DNA of 64,000 nt from Myxococcales bacterium (GCA_020632975.1 JACKEL010000018.1:1-64000), one strand, 5' to 3'; counted from the first letter of the stretch, positions 31,987 to 41,728 are shown. Translations and numbers: made by a program. The notes: generated by a model not told the origin, from the letters alone.

Positions 31987-32931
31987 CTACTTTTGGAGGG
32001 CGTTGAGCATGATCTCGACCATGCGGGGGAGATCATATTCGTGTTTCCATCCCCATTCTTGGCGTGCAGCGGAGTCATCCATGGAGTTGGGCCAAGAGTC
32101 AGCGATGGCTTGGCGCATGGGGTCGGGTTCGTAGTTGCAGACAAAGGAGGGGATATGTTTTTGGATGGCAGCCGCGAGCTGCGCGGGGGTAAACTGCATC
32201 GCCGTGATATTGAAGGCATTTCTGTGTTTGAGCTTGCTACTATCGGCTTCCATGATCTCCACACATGCGCGGAGCGTATCTTCCATGTACATCATGTCCA
32301 AGGAAGTTTCTGGACGGAGGTAGCATGTGTAAGGCTCGTTGCGTACGGCATAATGGAACATCTCGACAGCGTAGTCTGTGGTGCCACCGCCAGGGGGGGT
32401 GGTGTAGCTGATCACGCCAGGAAGTCGAACACCTCGGCAATCTAGGCCAAAGCGTTTGTAGTAATACTCTCCAAGCAACTCAGTGGCGACTTTGGTGATG
32501 CCGTACATGGTGTTGGGTCGTTGGATGGTGTCTTGCGGCGTGTGGTCGAGCGGTGTGGAGGGTCCAAACGCAGCGATGGAGCTGGGGACAAAGATGCGTT
32601 CGACTTGGTGGATGCGTGCTGCTTCGAAGATATGAAGACTGCCGTTGATATTGAGATCCCAAGCGCGTTGGGGATTTCGTTCTGCAACAGCCGATAACAA
32701 AGCCGCGAGATGGTAGATCTGTTTGGGCTGGTGTTTTTCGATGAGCTGATGGACCTGTTGTTCATCCATCACGTCGAGCGTTTCAAAAGGCCCGTTGTGT
32801 GGGTGAGTGGAGAGGTCGGGTTGGCGTACATCTGTTGCGATAACCTGATCTTCGCCGTGGAGCTTACGCAGAGTGCGTGTCAGTTCGGAGCCGATCTGAC
32901 CGAGTGCGCCTGTGACAAGGATCTTGGACAT
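31987..32931 (-). CDS. SDR-type epimerase/dehydratase, L-threonine-3-dehydrogenase-like
   Basis: A 314-residue extended short-chain dehydrogenase. The N-terminal NAD motif is VTGALGQIGSELT, the catalytic YxxxK is MYGITKVATELL, and RLPGVISYTTPPGGGTTDYA plus the DMMYMEDTL segment are typical of the SDR-type threonine dehydrogenase rather than sugar epimerases. Product of that reaction would be 2-amino-3-ketobutyrate. A true Kbl partner is not adjacent; the alpha-oxoamine synthase 8 kb away is too diverged to claim as its partner. ATG at 32931; upstream is AAGGATAAGAAGTC. It converges on fbaB with only 37 bases between stops. Confidence 0.85.
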   Translation of the reverse strand: MSKILVTGALGQIGSELTRTLRKLHGEDQVIATDVRQPDLSTHPHNGPFETLDVMDEQQVHQLIEKHQPKQIYHLAALLSAVAERNPQRAWDLNINGSLHIFEAARIHQVERIFVPSSIAAFGPSTPLDHTPQDTIQRPNTMYGITKVATELLGEYYYKRFGLDCRGVRLPGVISYTTPPGGGTTDYAVEMFHYAVRNEPYTCYLRPETSLDMMYMEDTLRACVEIMEADSSKLKHRNAFNITAMQFTPAQLAAAIQKHIPSFVCNYEPDPMRQAIADSWPNSMDDSAARQEWGWKHEYDLPRMVEIMLNALQK

Positions 32932-33484
32932 GACTTCTTATCCTTTATGTTGGGCCTAGGGGCGTGGAGAGAGTGTTTGTTCTTCGGGATCTTTGGGCTT
33001 GCCGAGGTCCATATTTGGCTTGCATATGGATAAAGGATTGCGTGAAGAAGGCAAAGCCTTTATGATGCCGAGAGGTGTAACGCGCGAACCGCGGTGCAAC
33101 AAGAGAACCATTCTATTTGATGGATGAATCCTCCCTTGTTTCCCGTGAGAGGCTTTGTTTGGTTCGTCATGTTTTCGCGCGTGGGATGTTCGAGCGTTCG
33201 CGCCAAGCGGCTTAACATGAAATGTAGCCTCTGGCAAGTCTGAACCGCGCATCCTTATTGAGAATAGGTCCTTCTTCCAACAAAACAGAACATACATCCC
33301 ACAGGGGTAGATGTTCACGATGGATCTTTTTCGGGAAAAGCAAAGGGATATCAGTTGTTTGAATCTCTTCTGTTTGGCCTCTGTTTGGAATCAAGAAGAC
33401 AGTTTACACAGGGCTCAAGCCGCGCAAACGTTGGCAGCCCTCCTATCCCAAGGCTGAAGCTCTTGGATCTCACGGGCTTGAACT
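32932..33484. other. Divergent intergenic region, no gene seen
   Basis: Over 550 bases between the threonine-dehydrogenase-like gene and the diguanylate cyclase. One GGGCCTAGG element, also found in the array at 21986-22042, lies at about 32952. Open frames in both strands (for example 32956-33318 minus) have no family-like features. Promoters for both flanking genes should lie here but none stands out. Confidence 0.55.
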
Positions 33485-34546
33485 ATGACATACTCCAGTG
33501 AACCGAAAAAACATCGCCAGCAGCCGGGATTGTCCACTGAAGAGCGAAGGCGCGTTGGAAAGATGACGATGCCTTTGCCCGAATTACAGATCCCACCGCA
33601 CGTTCAACAAGCTGCGATGGAACAAGATAGCGGTCCTGCTGAAGAAGAGGCCACTGTCATTGCGCGCGTCGAAGATCTACGCCAGCAACTCGAAGAAAAG
33701 AAAGACCGTATCTGCCTTTTGGTCATCTCGGGTCACTTGACGGGCCAAATGTTTCGTATGGAACAGCGCTGCGTGCACTTGGGACGAAGTAGTGAGTGTG
33801 AGATCTCCTTGCGAGATAACGATATCTCTCGTATCCACGCGCGTATAGAACAACGTGACTCTGATACGTTCCTCTTGGAAGACCTACAAAGCACCAACGG
33901 GACTTTTGTAAACGGCCGTCGCGTAAAGAGTTATTTGCTTCAAGATAACGACCGCATCCAGCTAGGAAGAAGCACGATCCTCAAGTTTTCTTTGCACGAT
34001 GAGCTTGAGGAATTGTTTCAGCGTCGTTTGTACGAAAGCGCCGTATTGGACGGCCTTACACAAGTTTACAACCGCAAGTTTTTCGATGAGCGGCTTCAAA
34101 CCGAGTTTAGTTTTGCCCAACGCCACAAGACACCGTTGTCTTTGTTGTTGATGGATATCGACCACTTTAAGAAACTCAACGATACGCATGGTCACCCCGC
34201 AGGTGACCAAGCTCTCCGCATGGTGGCGCAAACCATCCAAATGACCTTACGAAAAGAGGATATCGTCGCACGTTATGGTGGCGAAGAGTTTGCGGTGGTT
34301 GCGCGAGGGATCTTACCTACCCAAGCAGCCATCCTTGCCGAACGTATCCGAATGAAGGTCGAAGAACTCAGGATCCCCGTTGAAAATACGATCCTCCAAG
34401 TGACACTAAGCCTTGGAGCGGTCACGTTGTACACACAAGCCTTTCATTCGCCAGAAGAACTGCTGCAAGAAGCCGACGAACGTCTCTATCACGCAAAGCG
34501 TTCGGGGCGAAACCAAGTGGTCGCTGAACGGATCGAGAGCTGGTAA
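33485..34546 (+). CDS. FHA-domain diguanylate cyclase (GGDEF)
   Basis: 353 residues. A disordered N-terminus is followed by an FHA phosphothreonine-binding domain (about 78-172: HLGRSSECEISL, SRIHARIE, STNGTFVNGR) and a C-terminal GGDEF domain (about 185-350: DGLTQVYNRKFFDERL, DIDHFKKLND, active-site loop RYGGEEF). An RxxD inhibitory c-di-GMP-binding site (RKED) stands five residues before GGEEF, so product feedback is expected. No membrane helix: a cytoplasmic enzyme whose c-di-GMP output probably responds to Ser/Thr phosphorylation of a partner. Start is uncertain: neither the ATG at 33485 nor those at 33563/33569 has a strong ribosome binding site. Confidence 0.92.
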   Translation: MTYSSEPKKHRQQPGLSTEERRRVGKMTMPLPELQIPPHVQQAAMEQDSGPAEEEATVIARVEDLRQQLEEKKDRICLLVISGHLTGQMFRMEQRCVHLGRSSECEISLRDNDISRIHARIEQRDSDTFLLEDLQSTNGTFVNGRRVKSYLLQDNDRIQLGRSTILKFSLHDELEELFQRRLYESAVLDGLTQVYNRKFFDERLQTEFSFAQRHKTPLSLLLMDIDHFKKLNDTHGHPAGDQALRMVAQTIQMTLRKEDIVARYGGEEFAVVARGILPTQAAILAERIRMKVEELRIPVENTILQVTLSLGAVTLYTQAFHSPEELLQEADERLYHAKRSGRNQVVAERIESW

Positions 34547-34559
34547 GAAGGAATCTACC

Positions 34560-36230
34560 ATGCGTTTTTGGTTGGTGGGGGTGGGACTGCTCTTTCCTTT
34601 GATGGTGCAGGCATCTCCGATCTCTGACCCTGCTCTGCGTCGAAAACTCGCCCTCACTTATGCCCCAGAAATCCGCCAAGATCAGAAAGAACGCTATGGG
34701 ATCGCTTCGATCCCTTATTTTTTGATGCGTAGTGACTTGATGGCGATGTTGCGCGGATGTACCCGCGCCAAACGTCGCAATATCGCGGGCTATCTCAAGA
34801 AAAGATTTTGGTCCCAAACACCACGCGTTCGTTTGGGGCGCGGGACATGGTTGATGTTGCGTGACCGCTTTCGTTGGTATACGGACACGACGTGCGATGT
34901 GATGTATGCCCCTTTTTCGCCGGGCAAGATCAAGAACAAAACCAAGACGATCTTGGGCGGACCAAGCAATGTCTTTCTGCAGCTGCGCCGTCGTGATGAT
35001 GCGAGCTTGTTGCGAGGAGCCTATCGCTTTGCAGTGGTGCCAGAGATCTCTTTTCGAACTTATGAGCGCCAAGTCCTTCATTGTAAACGAAAAAACCTCT
35101 TTCGGATGTGTGTCGAAGAAGAGGTCCGACGTTACTACATCATCCAATACTTTGTACCGCTGATGCTCAATGATGCTTGCAATGTGCACGAAGGCGAGCA
35201 CGAGGGGATGGCGGTTCTTGTGGATGCACGCAAGTTTTTGTTGGCGCGCACCCCAAACGAACAGCGTGAGGCGATCATCAAAGTCGCTTACTACGGGCAT
35301 TATAAAACCAAGCTCTACCCAACCAAAAAAGTAACCTTTGTGGAAGGTACGCATCCTGTCGGATTTATGGGCTCTTTGGGACACGCGATCTATCCCACAA
35401 GCGGTAAGTCCGATATGTCGAGGAACTTTCCTTTTGAAGTGCGTCCTTGGGTGGTGCGGATCTGTAAAAAGAAAAAGCGTTTTGCCTACTTAACGGAGTG
35501 GCATCGTGGAAATGGCCCTGTGTACCAACTTTGGAAAGCCAAAACAGGTGTACTCAAGCGCGGTCTCGCTGAACCTGCGGGGGGATGGTTGGACTGGCGG
35601 GGTATCCGCAAACGTGGTTTGGGGATACCCTCGAACACAAAACGTCCGTCTGATGGGAAAAAGCGCAAGGCTTTGTTTGAAGAAGATCCTGTTTGTTGCA
35701 AAGGTGTCCCCGCCAATGTCAAGTTGATGGGCACGACACGACCCGCGTCTGGGCCTTCCTCGCGAAAGATGCCGACCACCCGCATCTTTGAGCCAAGACC
35801 TGCTCCCAAAAAGCTGCGTCGAACGGCTCCTCACGAGGCTGGAACACAACCGTTGAGCGTGAAAGAACGCAAGCTTTTGCGCAAGATCCCCGCATTTTTC
35901 GATCGTTGTTTGTCACCTGTCGAGCAAAAAGGCGTTCGACTGTGCGATGTCCAAGCGGGGCCCAACAATCCAACTTGTTGTCTGCAAAAGCTTTGGCGAG
36001 AAGATGTGCGTTGGGTGCGTTTTGCTGGGCGTTGGGGGAGCCAAGAGTCTTTTGCTTCAGGGATGACTGGGGCCGCAGCTGCGAATCTTGGGCGGGTGAT
36101 GCGACGTTGGCCACTTGCTAGCAGCCTCGGAAACAGCGGGCCTTTTGGACCTCGTTGGATTCACCAAACCACTTGGCACTGGGTCGACCCTACCAAAGCA
36201 CCCGCAGCAACACCCTCCGTTTGGCGCTGA
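34560..36230 (+). CDS. Secreted Vps62-like protein of unknown function
   Basis: 556 residues with a short signal peptide (MRFWLVGVGLLFPLMVQAS). The region from about 190 to 290 contains VHEGEHEGMAVLVD, AYYGHYKT and VGFMGSLGHAIYPTSGK, resembling the Vps62/DUF946 pattern (His-Glu-Gly-Asp-x-Glu then a histidine-containing Ser-His-Ala-x-Tyr-Pro). That family is widely found in fungi and bacteria without a known activity. The C-terminal third is Pro/Arg/Lys-rich with several cysteines (DPVCCKGVP, CDVQAGPNNPTCC). The ATG at 34560 follows AAGGAA, only 13 bases after the diguanylate cyclase stop, so the two are likely cotranscribed. Confidence 0.65.
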   Translation: MRFWLVGVGLLFPLMVQASPISDPALRRKLALTYAPEIRQDQKERYGIASIPYFLMRSDLMAMLRGCTRAKRRNIAGYLKKRFWSQTPRVRLGRGTWLMLRDRFRWYTDTTCDVMYAPFSPGKIKNKTKTILGGPSNVFLQLRRRDDASLLRGAYRFAVVPEISFRTYERQVLHCKRKNLFRMCVEEEVRRYYIIQYFVPLMLNDACNVHEGEHEGMAVLVDARKFLLARTPNEQREAIIKVAYYGHYKTKLYPTKKVTFVEGTHPVGFMGSLGHAIYPTSGKSDMSRNFPFEVRPWVVRICKKKKRFAYLTEWHRGNGPVYQLWKAKTGVLKRGLAEPAGGWLDWRGIRKRGLGIPSNTKRPSDGKKRKALFEEDPVCCKGVPANVKLMGTTRPASGPSSRKMPTTRIFEPRPAPKKLRRTAPHEAGTQPLSVKERKLLRKIPAFFDRCLSPVEQKGVRLCDVQAGPNNPTCCLQKLWREDVRWVRFAGRWGSQESFASGMTGAAAANLGRVMRRWPLASSLGNSGPFGPRWIHQTTWHWVDPTKAPAATPSVWR

Positions 36231-36332
36231 GAAGAGACCTTCTCCTTCATTGGCAAGATGCGAATCTCCCGATAATCCGAGAGGTTGAAGACTTTGTGTT
36301 TTGGGGGGATCTTTGGGGAAGGGGAACAGGGA

Positions 36333-38141
36333 TCAGGGATTTGATGTGGCGGGGACGTTGTGGGTGGCTCGTCGGTCTTTGAGAAAGAGATAACCCAAGA
36401 ACAAAGAAAGCACCATCAACAAAGCAGCGATCACACCAAGGACGTATTTGCCTTGGCGGAGGTTGTTGTAAACAATCATCCCAAGGGCGCTTTGCGTCAC
36501 AAGGTACATGAATGCCGTGGGGATCAGTGTAAAGAGATTGTTGATCTTCTTGTGGGCAAGCCAAACCGTCACGGTCAACAGGGCCAAAGATGCGAGCAGT
36601 TGGTTGGCTGCACCAAAGAGAGGCCACAAGATACGCCACTGTCCTGAAAAGGCCAAGGCACCGCCCAAGATGACGGTCAGCGTTGTACTGACGTAGCGAT
36701 TTGCAAGGACATTCGTCCAAGAGGAGGGGGCTGGAGGTGCCGATGATTCGGGGGCTTCGGCTTGATGGCTTGGATCATGGCGCGGGGAAAAGAGTTCTTG
36801 AAACAGAAAGCGGGCAAGGCGTGTCGCTGTATCAAGCGAAGTCAACGCAAAAGCCGAGACCGTCAGGGCAGTAAAGCTGATCGCTGCGTGTTTGGGGATG
36901 CCCACACCCGCCATCAGGGTCCCAAGGCTCACGGAAAAGAGCTTGATTGGCCCCATCGTTTTGAGTTGTGCCGCGTAATCCGCTTGCGTCAGCATCACGG
37001 CTGTAATCAACGAAAGTACCGCAAGCATACACTCGATCAACATCCCGCCGTAAGCGACGGGGAGTGCGTCTTTTTCGCGATCCAACTGCTTTGAACTGGT
37101 GCCTGAAGAAACCAACGAGTGAAAGCCACTGATCGCACCACAGGCCACAGTAACAAAGAGCATGGGAAAGAGCATCCCCAGTCCTTCGACGGAAAAGCTC
37201 GTCTGTGCGGGGCTTTGGATGGCGGGCTGCACGATCAGCACCCCCAAAAGTCCCAAGATGATCATGCCATAGAGCAAAAAGGAATTGAGGTAGTCGCGGG
37301 GCTGAAGCAGGATGTGCACGGGAGCGACCGAAGCTACGAAGATATAGACCATCAAAAAGATCGTCCAGATCGCCATCACCATATCTGCGGGCGTCCACCC
37401 CACGCTTTGCGCGAGTTGTTGCACGACGCCCCACTGACGCAGATCCAACGGAAGATACAGCCCCAACACCAACGAGCCAAAAACCAACACGACGCTCACA
37501 ACCGAAGCCATCGCAAAGTTGATCTTCCAACGATACACCGTGAATCCAAATCCTACAGCGAGGAGCAAAAGCAGAAGCGAAGCACTCGCAGCAGCGGGAG
37601 TATTGGTGAAGGTCTTTGCCACGACGATCGTAAAGACCGCGATCACGAGGATTAGCGTCGCCCACGCAAAGATCAAAAAGAACATCTTTCCTGCATGTCC
37701 TAGATACTCTTCGATCATCTCTCCGATGGATCGGCCTTTATGGCGTAGCGACGCCACCATCGAAGTGAAGTCGTGGACTGCCCCCATAAAGATCCCACCC
37801 AAGACGATCCAGATCAACACAGGAACCCAACCAAACTTGGCCGCTGTGACAGGCCCGATGATGGGCGCCGCCCCTGCGATCGATGCAAAGTGGTGTCCCA
37901 ACACCACGGGCATCGGGGCCGCAACGTAGTCCACGCCATCCGCTTGGGTATGCGCTGGGGTCGGATCTTGCTCTCCCAGATGGAGTTTGGCCGCGATATG
38001 TTTTCCATAAACAAAGTACGCGAGCAGAAAAGAAACGCCTGCAAAAAGCAGCATCGCCACAGCGCTTTGTCGAAGCCCTAGCCACAAAAGTAAGCCCCCA
38101 TTGAGGAGGAAACCGAAAAGCATCCAAGTCTTCCTTGTCAC
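36333..38141 (-). CDS. cstA: CstA family carbon-starvation/peptide (pyruvate) transporter
   Basis: 602 residues with about 16 hydrophobic helices. The family signature is visible near the N-terminus (DYVAAPMPVVLGHHFASIAGAAPIIGPV), then FGWVPVLIWIVLGGIFMGAVHDF and RHKGRSIGEMIEEYLG, and in the middle GAISGFHSLVSSGTSSKQL. E. coli CstA is about 700 residues, so this is a shorter bacterial form. Known members import pyruvate or peptides on carbon limitation. GTG at 38141 has AAGGAG nine bases upstream and adds a basic N-terminus; ATG at 38123 also has AAGGAAG and remains possible. It is divergent from the YVTN propeller gene. Confidence 0.93.
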   Translation of the reverse strand: MTRKTWMLFGFLLNGGLLLWLGLRQSAVAMLLFAGVSFLLAYFVYGKHIAAKLHLGEQDPTPAHTQADGVDYVAAPMPVVLGHHFASIAGAAPIIGPVTAAKFGWVPVLIWIVLGGIFMGAVHDFTSMVASLRHKGRSIGEMIEEYLGHAGKMFFLIFAWATLILVIAVFTIVVAKTFTNTPAAASASLLLLLLAVGFGFTVYRWKINFAMASVVSVVLVFGSLVLGLYLPLDLRQWGVVQQLAQSVGWTPADMVMAIWTIFLMVYIFVASVAPVHILLQPRDYLNSFLLYGMIILGLLGVLIVQPAIQSPAQTSFSVEGLGMLFPMLFVTVACGAISGFHSLVSSGTSSKQLDREKDALPVAYGGMLIECMLAVLSLITAVMLTQADYAAQLKTMGPIKLFSVSLGTLMAGVGIPKHAAISFTALTVSAFALTSLDTATRLARFLFQELFSPRHDPSHQAEAPESSAPPAPSSWTNVLANRYVSTTLTVILGGALAFSGQWRILWPLFGAANQLLASLALLTVTVWLAHKKINNLFTLIPTAFMYLVTQSALGMIVYNNLRQGKYVLGVIAALLMVLSLFLGYLFLKDRRATHNVPATSNP

Positions 38142-38278
38142 CGTAGAAAACTCCTTTGTTCGAGGATATGTGAGAAGTGTGTGCGGCAGCTTAACCGATG
38201 TGCAAGAACTTGGAAAACGGGCAGGGCCTGTGTATGGATAAAAGAGTTTTTTGATCATGCGATAGATAGGGAGTGTCG

Positions 38279-39307
38279 ATGAGGTATCTCTTTTTTGGGA
38301 GTGTGTGGTTGGTTGCGTGGATGTGTGTCTCTGGGGCTTGGGCCGTCCCTGCGACCTCGGATGATCTGGTCCTAGAAGCGGCAGGGATGCTTCGTGTTGG
38401 GCGGCAACCCAAACAGATCGGGATCGCGCCCGATGGGAAAAAAGCCTATGTCACGAACTTTGGTGGTAAAAGTGTCGATGTCTTGGACCTTTCGGCCTTT
38501 AAGGTGCTTCGTCGATTGAAGACAGGGGGAGCCCCCGTCGAAGTCGCTTTTACGCCCGATAGTCGGTATGTTTTTATCACCAACTTTGAACCTGGTCAGC
38601 TTTGGCAGATCGACACCCACACGGACAAGATCTTCCGCACGATCAAAGGACACCTTTACCCAAAAGGGGTGGCTGTCAGCCCGGATGGTCGGGAGGTTGC
38701 ATTCTCAAGTTGGTGGTGGCCTGAAGGCTATCTCACCTTTGTTGATATCGAGACGGGCAAGATCCGCAAGACGATGCGTGTGGGCAACCGCCCGCGTGGC
38801 CTAGTGTATAGCCACGATGGAAAGATGTTGTACTTGTGTCACTTTGGGGGCAGTGGAGTGCGCGAAGGTGTCGGGCTGGGTCTTATCGATCGTCGACGTT
38901 TTACGACCAAAAAGATGGTGGTGACGGGGAGAAACACACGGCACACAGTACTTTCGCCTGATGGGAAGGTTGTTTACGCATCCAACACTGGCTCTTCAAA
39001 CATTGGTGTGATCGATGCGCGAACAGGCCGGATTCGCCGAAGGATTCGCGTGGGGCCTTGGCCCAAGACCATCGACGTCACACGCGACGGACGTTTGCTT
39101 TTTAGCGCCAACTACCAAGGCCGTTCGCTTTCTGTGGTCGATACCATCCTTGCGAAAGAGATCTTGCGCATCAAGATGCCTGATCGTCTCTCTGGTCTTG
39201 CGTTAACGCCCGATAATCGGTTCGTTTACGCAACAGGTTGGGATACGGGTAAGGTTTGGCGATGGAAGATCGTTCGCCGTGGAAAACTCGCTGAGACATC
39301 GCCTTGA
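38279..39307 (+). CDS. Secreted YVTN-family beta-propeller protein
   Basis: 342 residues. A signal peptide (MRYLFFGSVWLVAWMCVSG, cleavage near AWAVP) is followed by about seven 40-residue blades, each with a core like G.A.PDGK.AYVTNF, VAFTPDSRYVFITNF, VAVSPDGREVAFSS, VLSPDGKVVYASN and LALTPDNRFVYATG, the YVTN propeller repeat. Such proteins usually mediate binding on the cell surface or in the periplasm and have no common enzyme activity. The ATG at 38279 has GGGAG five bases upstream and is preferred over GTG at 38273. Monocistronic, converging on the Cys-rich gene. Confidence 0.88.
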   Translation: MRYLFFGSVWLVAWMCVSGAWAVPATSDDLVLEAAGMLRVGRQPKQIGIAPDGKKAYVTNFGGKSVDVLDLSAFKVLRRLKTGGAPVEVAFTPDSRYVFITNFEPGQLWQIDTHTDKIFRTIKGHLYPKGVAVSPDGREVAFSSWWWPEGYLTFVDIETGKIRKTMRVGNRPRGLVYSHDGKMLYLCHFGGSGVREGVGLGLIDRRRFTTKKMVVTGRNTRHTVLSPDGKVVYASNTGSSNIGVIDARTGRIRRRIRVGPWPKTIDVTRDGRLLFSANYQGRSLSVVDTILAKEILRIKMPDRLSGLALTPDNRFVYATGWDTGKVWRWKIVRRGKLAETSP

Positions 39308-39382
39308 TGCGTTGCTTTGTGCGTGGATGGGGGGAGAGAAGTTGGGGCAGGGGGAGACTGTTCTTCTTCTGAAGATCGCGGA

Positions 39383-40879
39383 TTAAAGGGACTTTTGGGA
39401 GGAAGAGAGACGTTTGTGGAAGAGCAACACCAAAAGAAAGAGCCCGAACAGAGAGAACAAACTCGGATCGCTTTGGTTGGAGTTGCAACTAACAGCCTGC
39501 CCAGTGTCGGGAACAGGAGCGATGTAAGGCGGGTAATAACAACCCTCGCTGCCGTTTCCTTGGAGACACTGAAGGCCGAGGAGCCCGCACTGACTGCAAT
39601 CTTTGGTGCTACAGATCTTCACGCGCGCATCTGCGGAAAAGCAAAATCCCGATTTGCAGTCTGTATCCAACTCGCAAAACTCTCGAAGCTCTAGCATCTC
39701 GCAAGTACCCTTGTTGCATCGTTGTTTTCCGCTACAAGCTGGGTTGCACTGGGGGAGGCTTTCTTGCGTGGTATTTTCAGGGGGGCTTTTTTCTCCAGCG
39801 TCGCTGGTTCCTTCTGTTGCCTCGGAAGGTTCGACAGGTTCGGTCGGTTCGCTTGGTTCTGAGGACGCGACGATACAACGATATTGACTACAAACTTGAC
39901 CGCTTGGGCAGTCTTGGTCGCCCCCACAAGCGCAAAGCAAGGCGCCTTGGATGTTTTTGCAAGTCGTGCCATCTGCTTGGCAGTCCGCGGCGGTGGTGCA
40001 TTTGGGACGACAGATCCCACCATAAGAGCCTGTCGTGGTGACGCACTGCGAGCCCGTTTTACAAGGGGTTTGTGGATCACAGCGTTCAGAGTCAATACAA
40101 GTGCCGTTGACGCAAGGAACCCCTGTGGGGCAGGGGTCGTTCTTGGTGCAAACACAGACGCGTTGGCGATTGCTTGCGTCAAAGCAGCGCTCTCCACCAA
40201 TACAAACGTCACTTGCGCAAGGCGACATGCAAAAAAATTCGTTGAGGTCTGGGTGCTTGGTACAGATTAAACCTGTACGGCAGTTGATATTGGCCGATTC
40301 ATCGCACTTTTCGCCATAGACGGGTGGAGCGACACAACGTCCTTTTACGCAGTTTTTGCCGTCACTACACTCGGCTTTGCTTGCACAATAACAGCTTGGG
40401 TAGGTGTTTCCCGAAAGAAGTACACAAGGCTCTCCTGTCGTACAAGTCGTGCCTGCTACAGTACAAAGAGGCCGACAGTACGTGTTGGTTTCTTGGGCAG
40501 CTTGCACACATAAAAGACCCCGCCCACAGGGAGCCGTATCACTACACTGCGCAGTCCAATCGACGGTTCCTGCGCATTGACCATCAACACACTTGAGCGG
40601 AGCGAGGCATTCCGTATCTTGCGAGCACATACATGCGCCTTGTCCATCAGCTTGGATGGCGCAAGGCTCGCCACGTGGGCACTTTGGAAGACGGACGTCG
40701 CACATCAGGGCGCAAAAGGGTTGGGCGCTTTGCCCAGCGCAGGTTAGAAACTGCGCTGCGTCGCACTCTAATGGCTGACAGGACTCTAAGTAGCCTTTCA
40801 GCGATTGTTGGGCGTGTGTTGGTGACGTGGTGAATACGAAGAAGCTACAGAGTCCAACAACAGAAAGAAGGTTACGCAA
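39383..40879 (-). CDS. Cysteine-rich surface protein with Cys-TM-basic C-terminal sorting tail
   Basis: 498 residues. Signal peptide (cleavage near THAQQ), then repeated Cys modules of the type C..G..C....C.C...C..G..C..G.C (for example CGRGLLC, CVNGTC, CPSGQVCSQYRC), a Glu/Pro/Ser/Thr linker (about 345-380), further Cys modules, and a tail with a lone cysteine (VSCNSNQS), a hydrophobic helix (LFSLFGLFLLVLLF) and basic end (HKRLSSSQKSL). The tail resembles MYXO-CTERM-type sorting signals found in Myxococcota, in which the Cys is processed by a dedicated protease. TTG at 40879 is supported by AAGGAG seven bases upstream. About 50 cysteines in total (estimated). Function unknown; likely adhesive or structural. 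Confidence 0.85.
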   Translation of the reverse strand: MRNLLSVVGLCSFFVFTTSPTHAQQSLKGYLESCQPLECDAAQFLTCAGQSAQPFCALMCDVRLPKCPRGEPCAIQADGQGACMCSQDTECLAPLKCVDGQCAGTVDWTAQCSDTAPCGRGLLCVQAAQETNTYCRPLCTVAGTTCTTGEPCVLLSGNTYPSCYCASKAECSDGKNCVKGRCVAPPVYGEKCDESANINCRTGLICTKHPDLNEFFCMSPCASDVCIGGERCFDASNRQRVCVCTKNDPCPTGVPCVNGTCIDSERCDPQTPCKTGSQCVTTTGSYGGICRPKCTTAADCQADGTTCKNIQGALLCACGGDQDCPSGQVCSQYRCIVASSEPSEPTEPVEPSEATEGTSDAGEKSPPENTTQESLPQCNPACSGKQRCNKGTCEMLELREFCELDTDCKSGFCFSADARVKICSTKDCSQCGLLGLQCLQGNGSEGCYYPPYIAPVPDTGQAVSCNSNQSDPSLFSLFGLFLLVLLFHKRLSSSQKSL

Positions 40880-40900
40880 AGTGTTCTCCTTTTCAGTTTC

Positions 40901-41629
40901 TCACAAGGTGGGTGGGCGAATGCCTAGATCGACGATCCATGCAGAAGGGATCATCTGATCAACGAAGCGGCGGCCTACATTGCTCCACTTCGAACAGCGT
41001 CGAATGATGACTTTGTCTGTGCTTACGGATATTCCTTTGGCTTGCGCGATCTCTCGATCGACGTAAGGTGTGGTTTCGGCTTCCCAGTCCCAGCCTTCTT
41101 CTTGGCCGATCTCCCGAAACAAAGCAGCCAGTCGACCACTGTTTGAAACGGGTTGATCGATCCACCAACGAACCTTTGCAACTTCTTGTTGTGCCAACCA
41201 CTTCCCCAGATAACGAACCAACTGGCTTGTCAACTCTACCATGCGATACGTGCCATGTACGCTCGCAAGGTCTCGATAACATCCATCCATACCTTTTAAG
41301 ATGAGTCCTCCACCTGATGCGCTCTCCAAAAGAATGATCAAGTTGAAGGCGTCGATATCCAACGCTTGATCTTTTAGGATCTCCAACTCTTTGGGGGCAA
41401 AGAGCTGGAGATCTTCGGTGCTCGCCGCAGAACGCAAGATCGCAAGTCGTTGGCGTTGGTGGAGTTGGTAACGATCACCCACCAACTTTAATGCTGAAGC
41501 TTCAGCATAGCTACGCGTGAAGAGAAAACTCATATCAAAAACAGCTTCTTGTAGGATCTGCAGTTTCTTGGCTGCAAAGAATTCATCGTCTCGTGGATGA
41601 GCGCCCCGACCTTTTCCTTCTAACTCCAT
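40901..41629 (-). CDS. DUF434 domain protein
   Basis: 242 residues. The N-terminal 60 residues match DUF434: RGAHPRDDEFF, LQEAVFDMSFLFTRSYAEASALKLVGDRYQLHQRQRLAI. The rest continues as the usual C-terminal partner region, with ILLESASGGGLILKGMDGCYRDLASVHG and FVDQMIPSAWIVDLG. The family is cytoplasmic, with no established function, though a nucleotide/RNA-related role has been suspected from its compact Asp/Arg-rich pattern. ATG at 41629 follows AAGGAGG. It lies 21 bases downstream in position of the Cys-rich gene start on the same strand, so these two could be cotranscribed; no logical link is evident. Confidence 0.88.
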   Translation of the reverse strand: MELEGKGRGAHPRDDEFFAAKKLQILQEAVFDMSFLFTRSYAEASALKLVGDRYQLHQRQRLAILRSAASTEDLQLFAPKELEILKDQALDIDAFNLIILLESASGGGLILKGMDGCYRDLASVHGTYRMVELTSQLVRYLGKWLAQQEVAKVRWWIDQPVSNSGRLAALFREIGQEEGWDWEAETTPYVDREIAQAKGISVSTDKVIIRRCSKWSNVGRRFVDQMIPSAWIVDLGIRPPTL

Positions 41630-41728
41630 CGTTCCTCCTTTGTGCGCCTTGACTGTGCGAAGCTTACCTCTCAAACGCAAGAAAAATTTGTGAAGACAAG
41701 CTTTTGTGTACTTTCTGTGAAAAAGTTG

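Noticed and set aside
32956..33318. Minus-strand open frame of 120 codons in the gap before the diguanylate cyclase
   Set aside because: No RBS, no domain and atypical composition; the region is better seen as non-coding.
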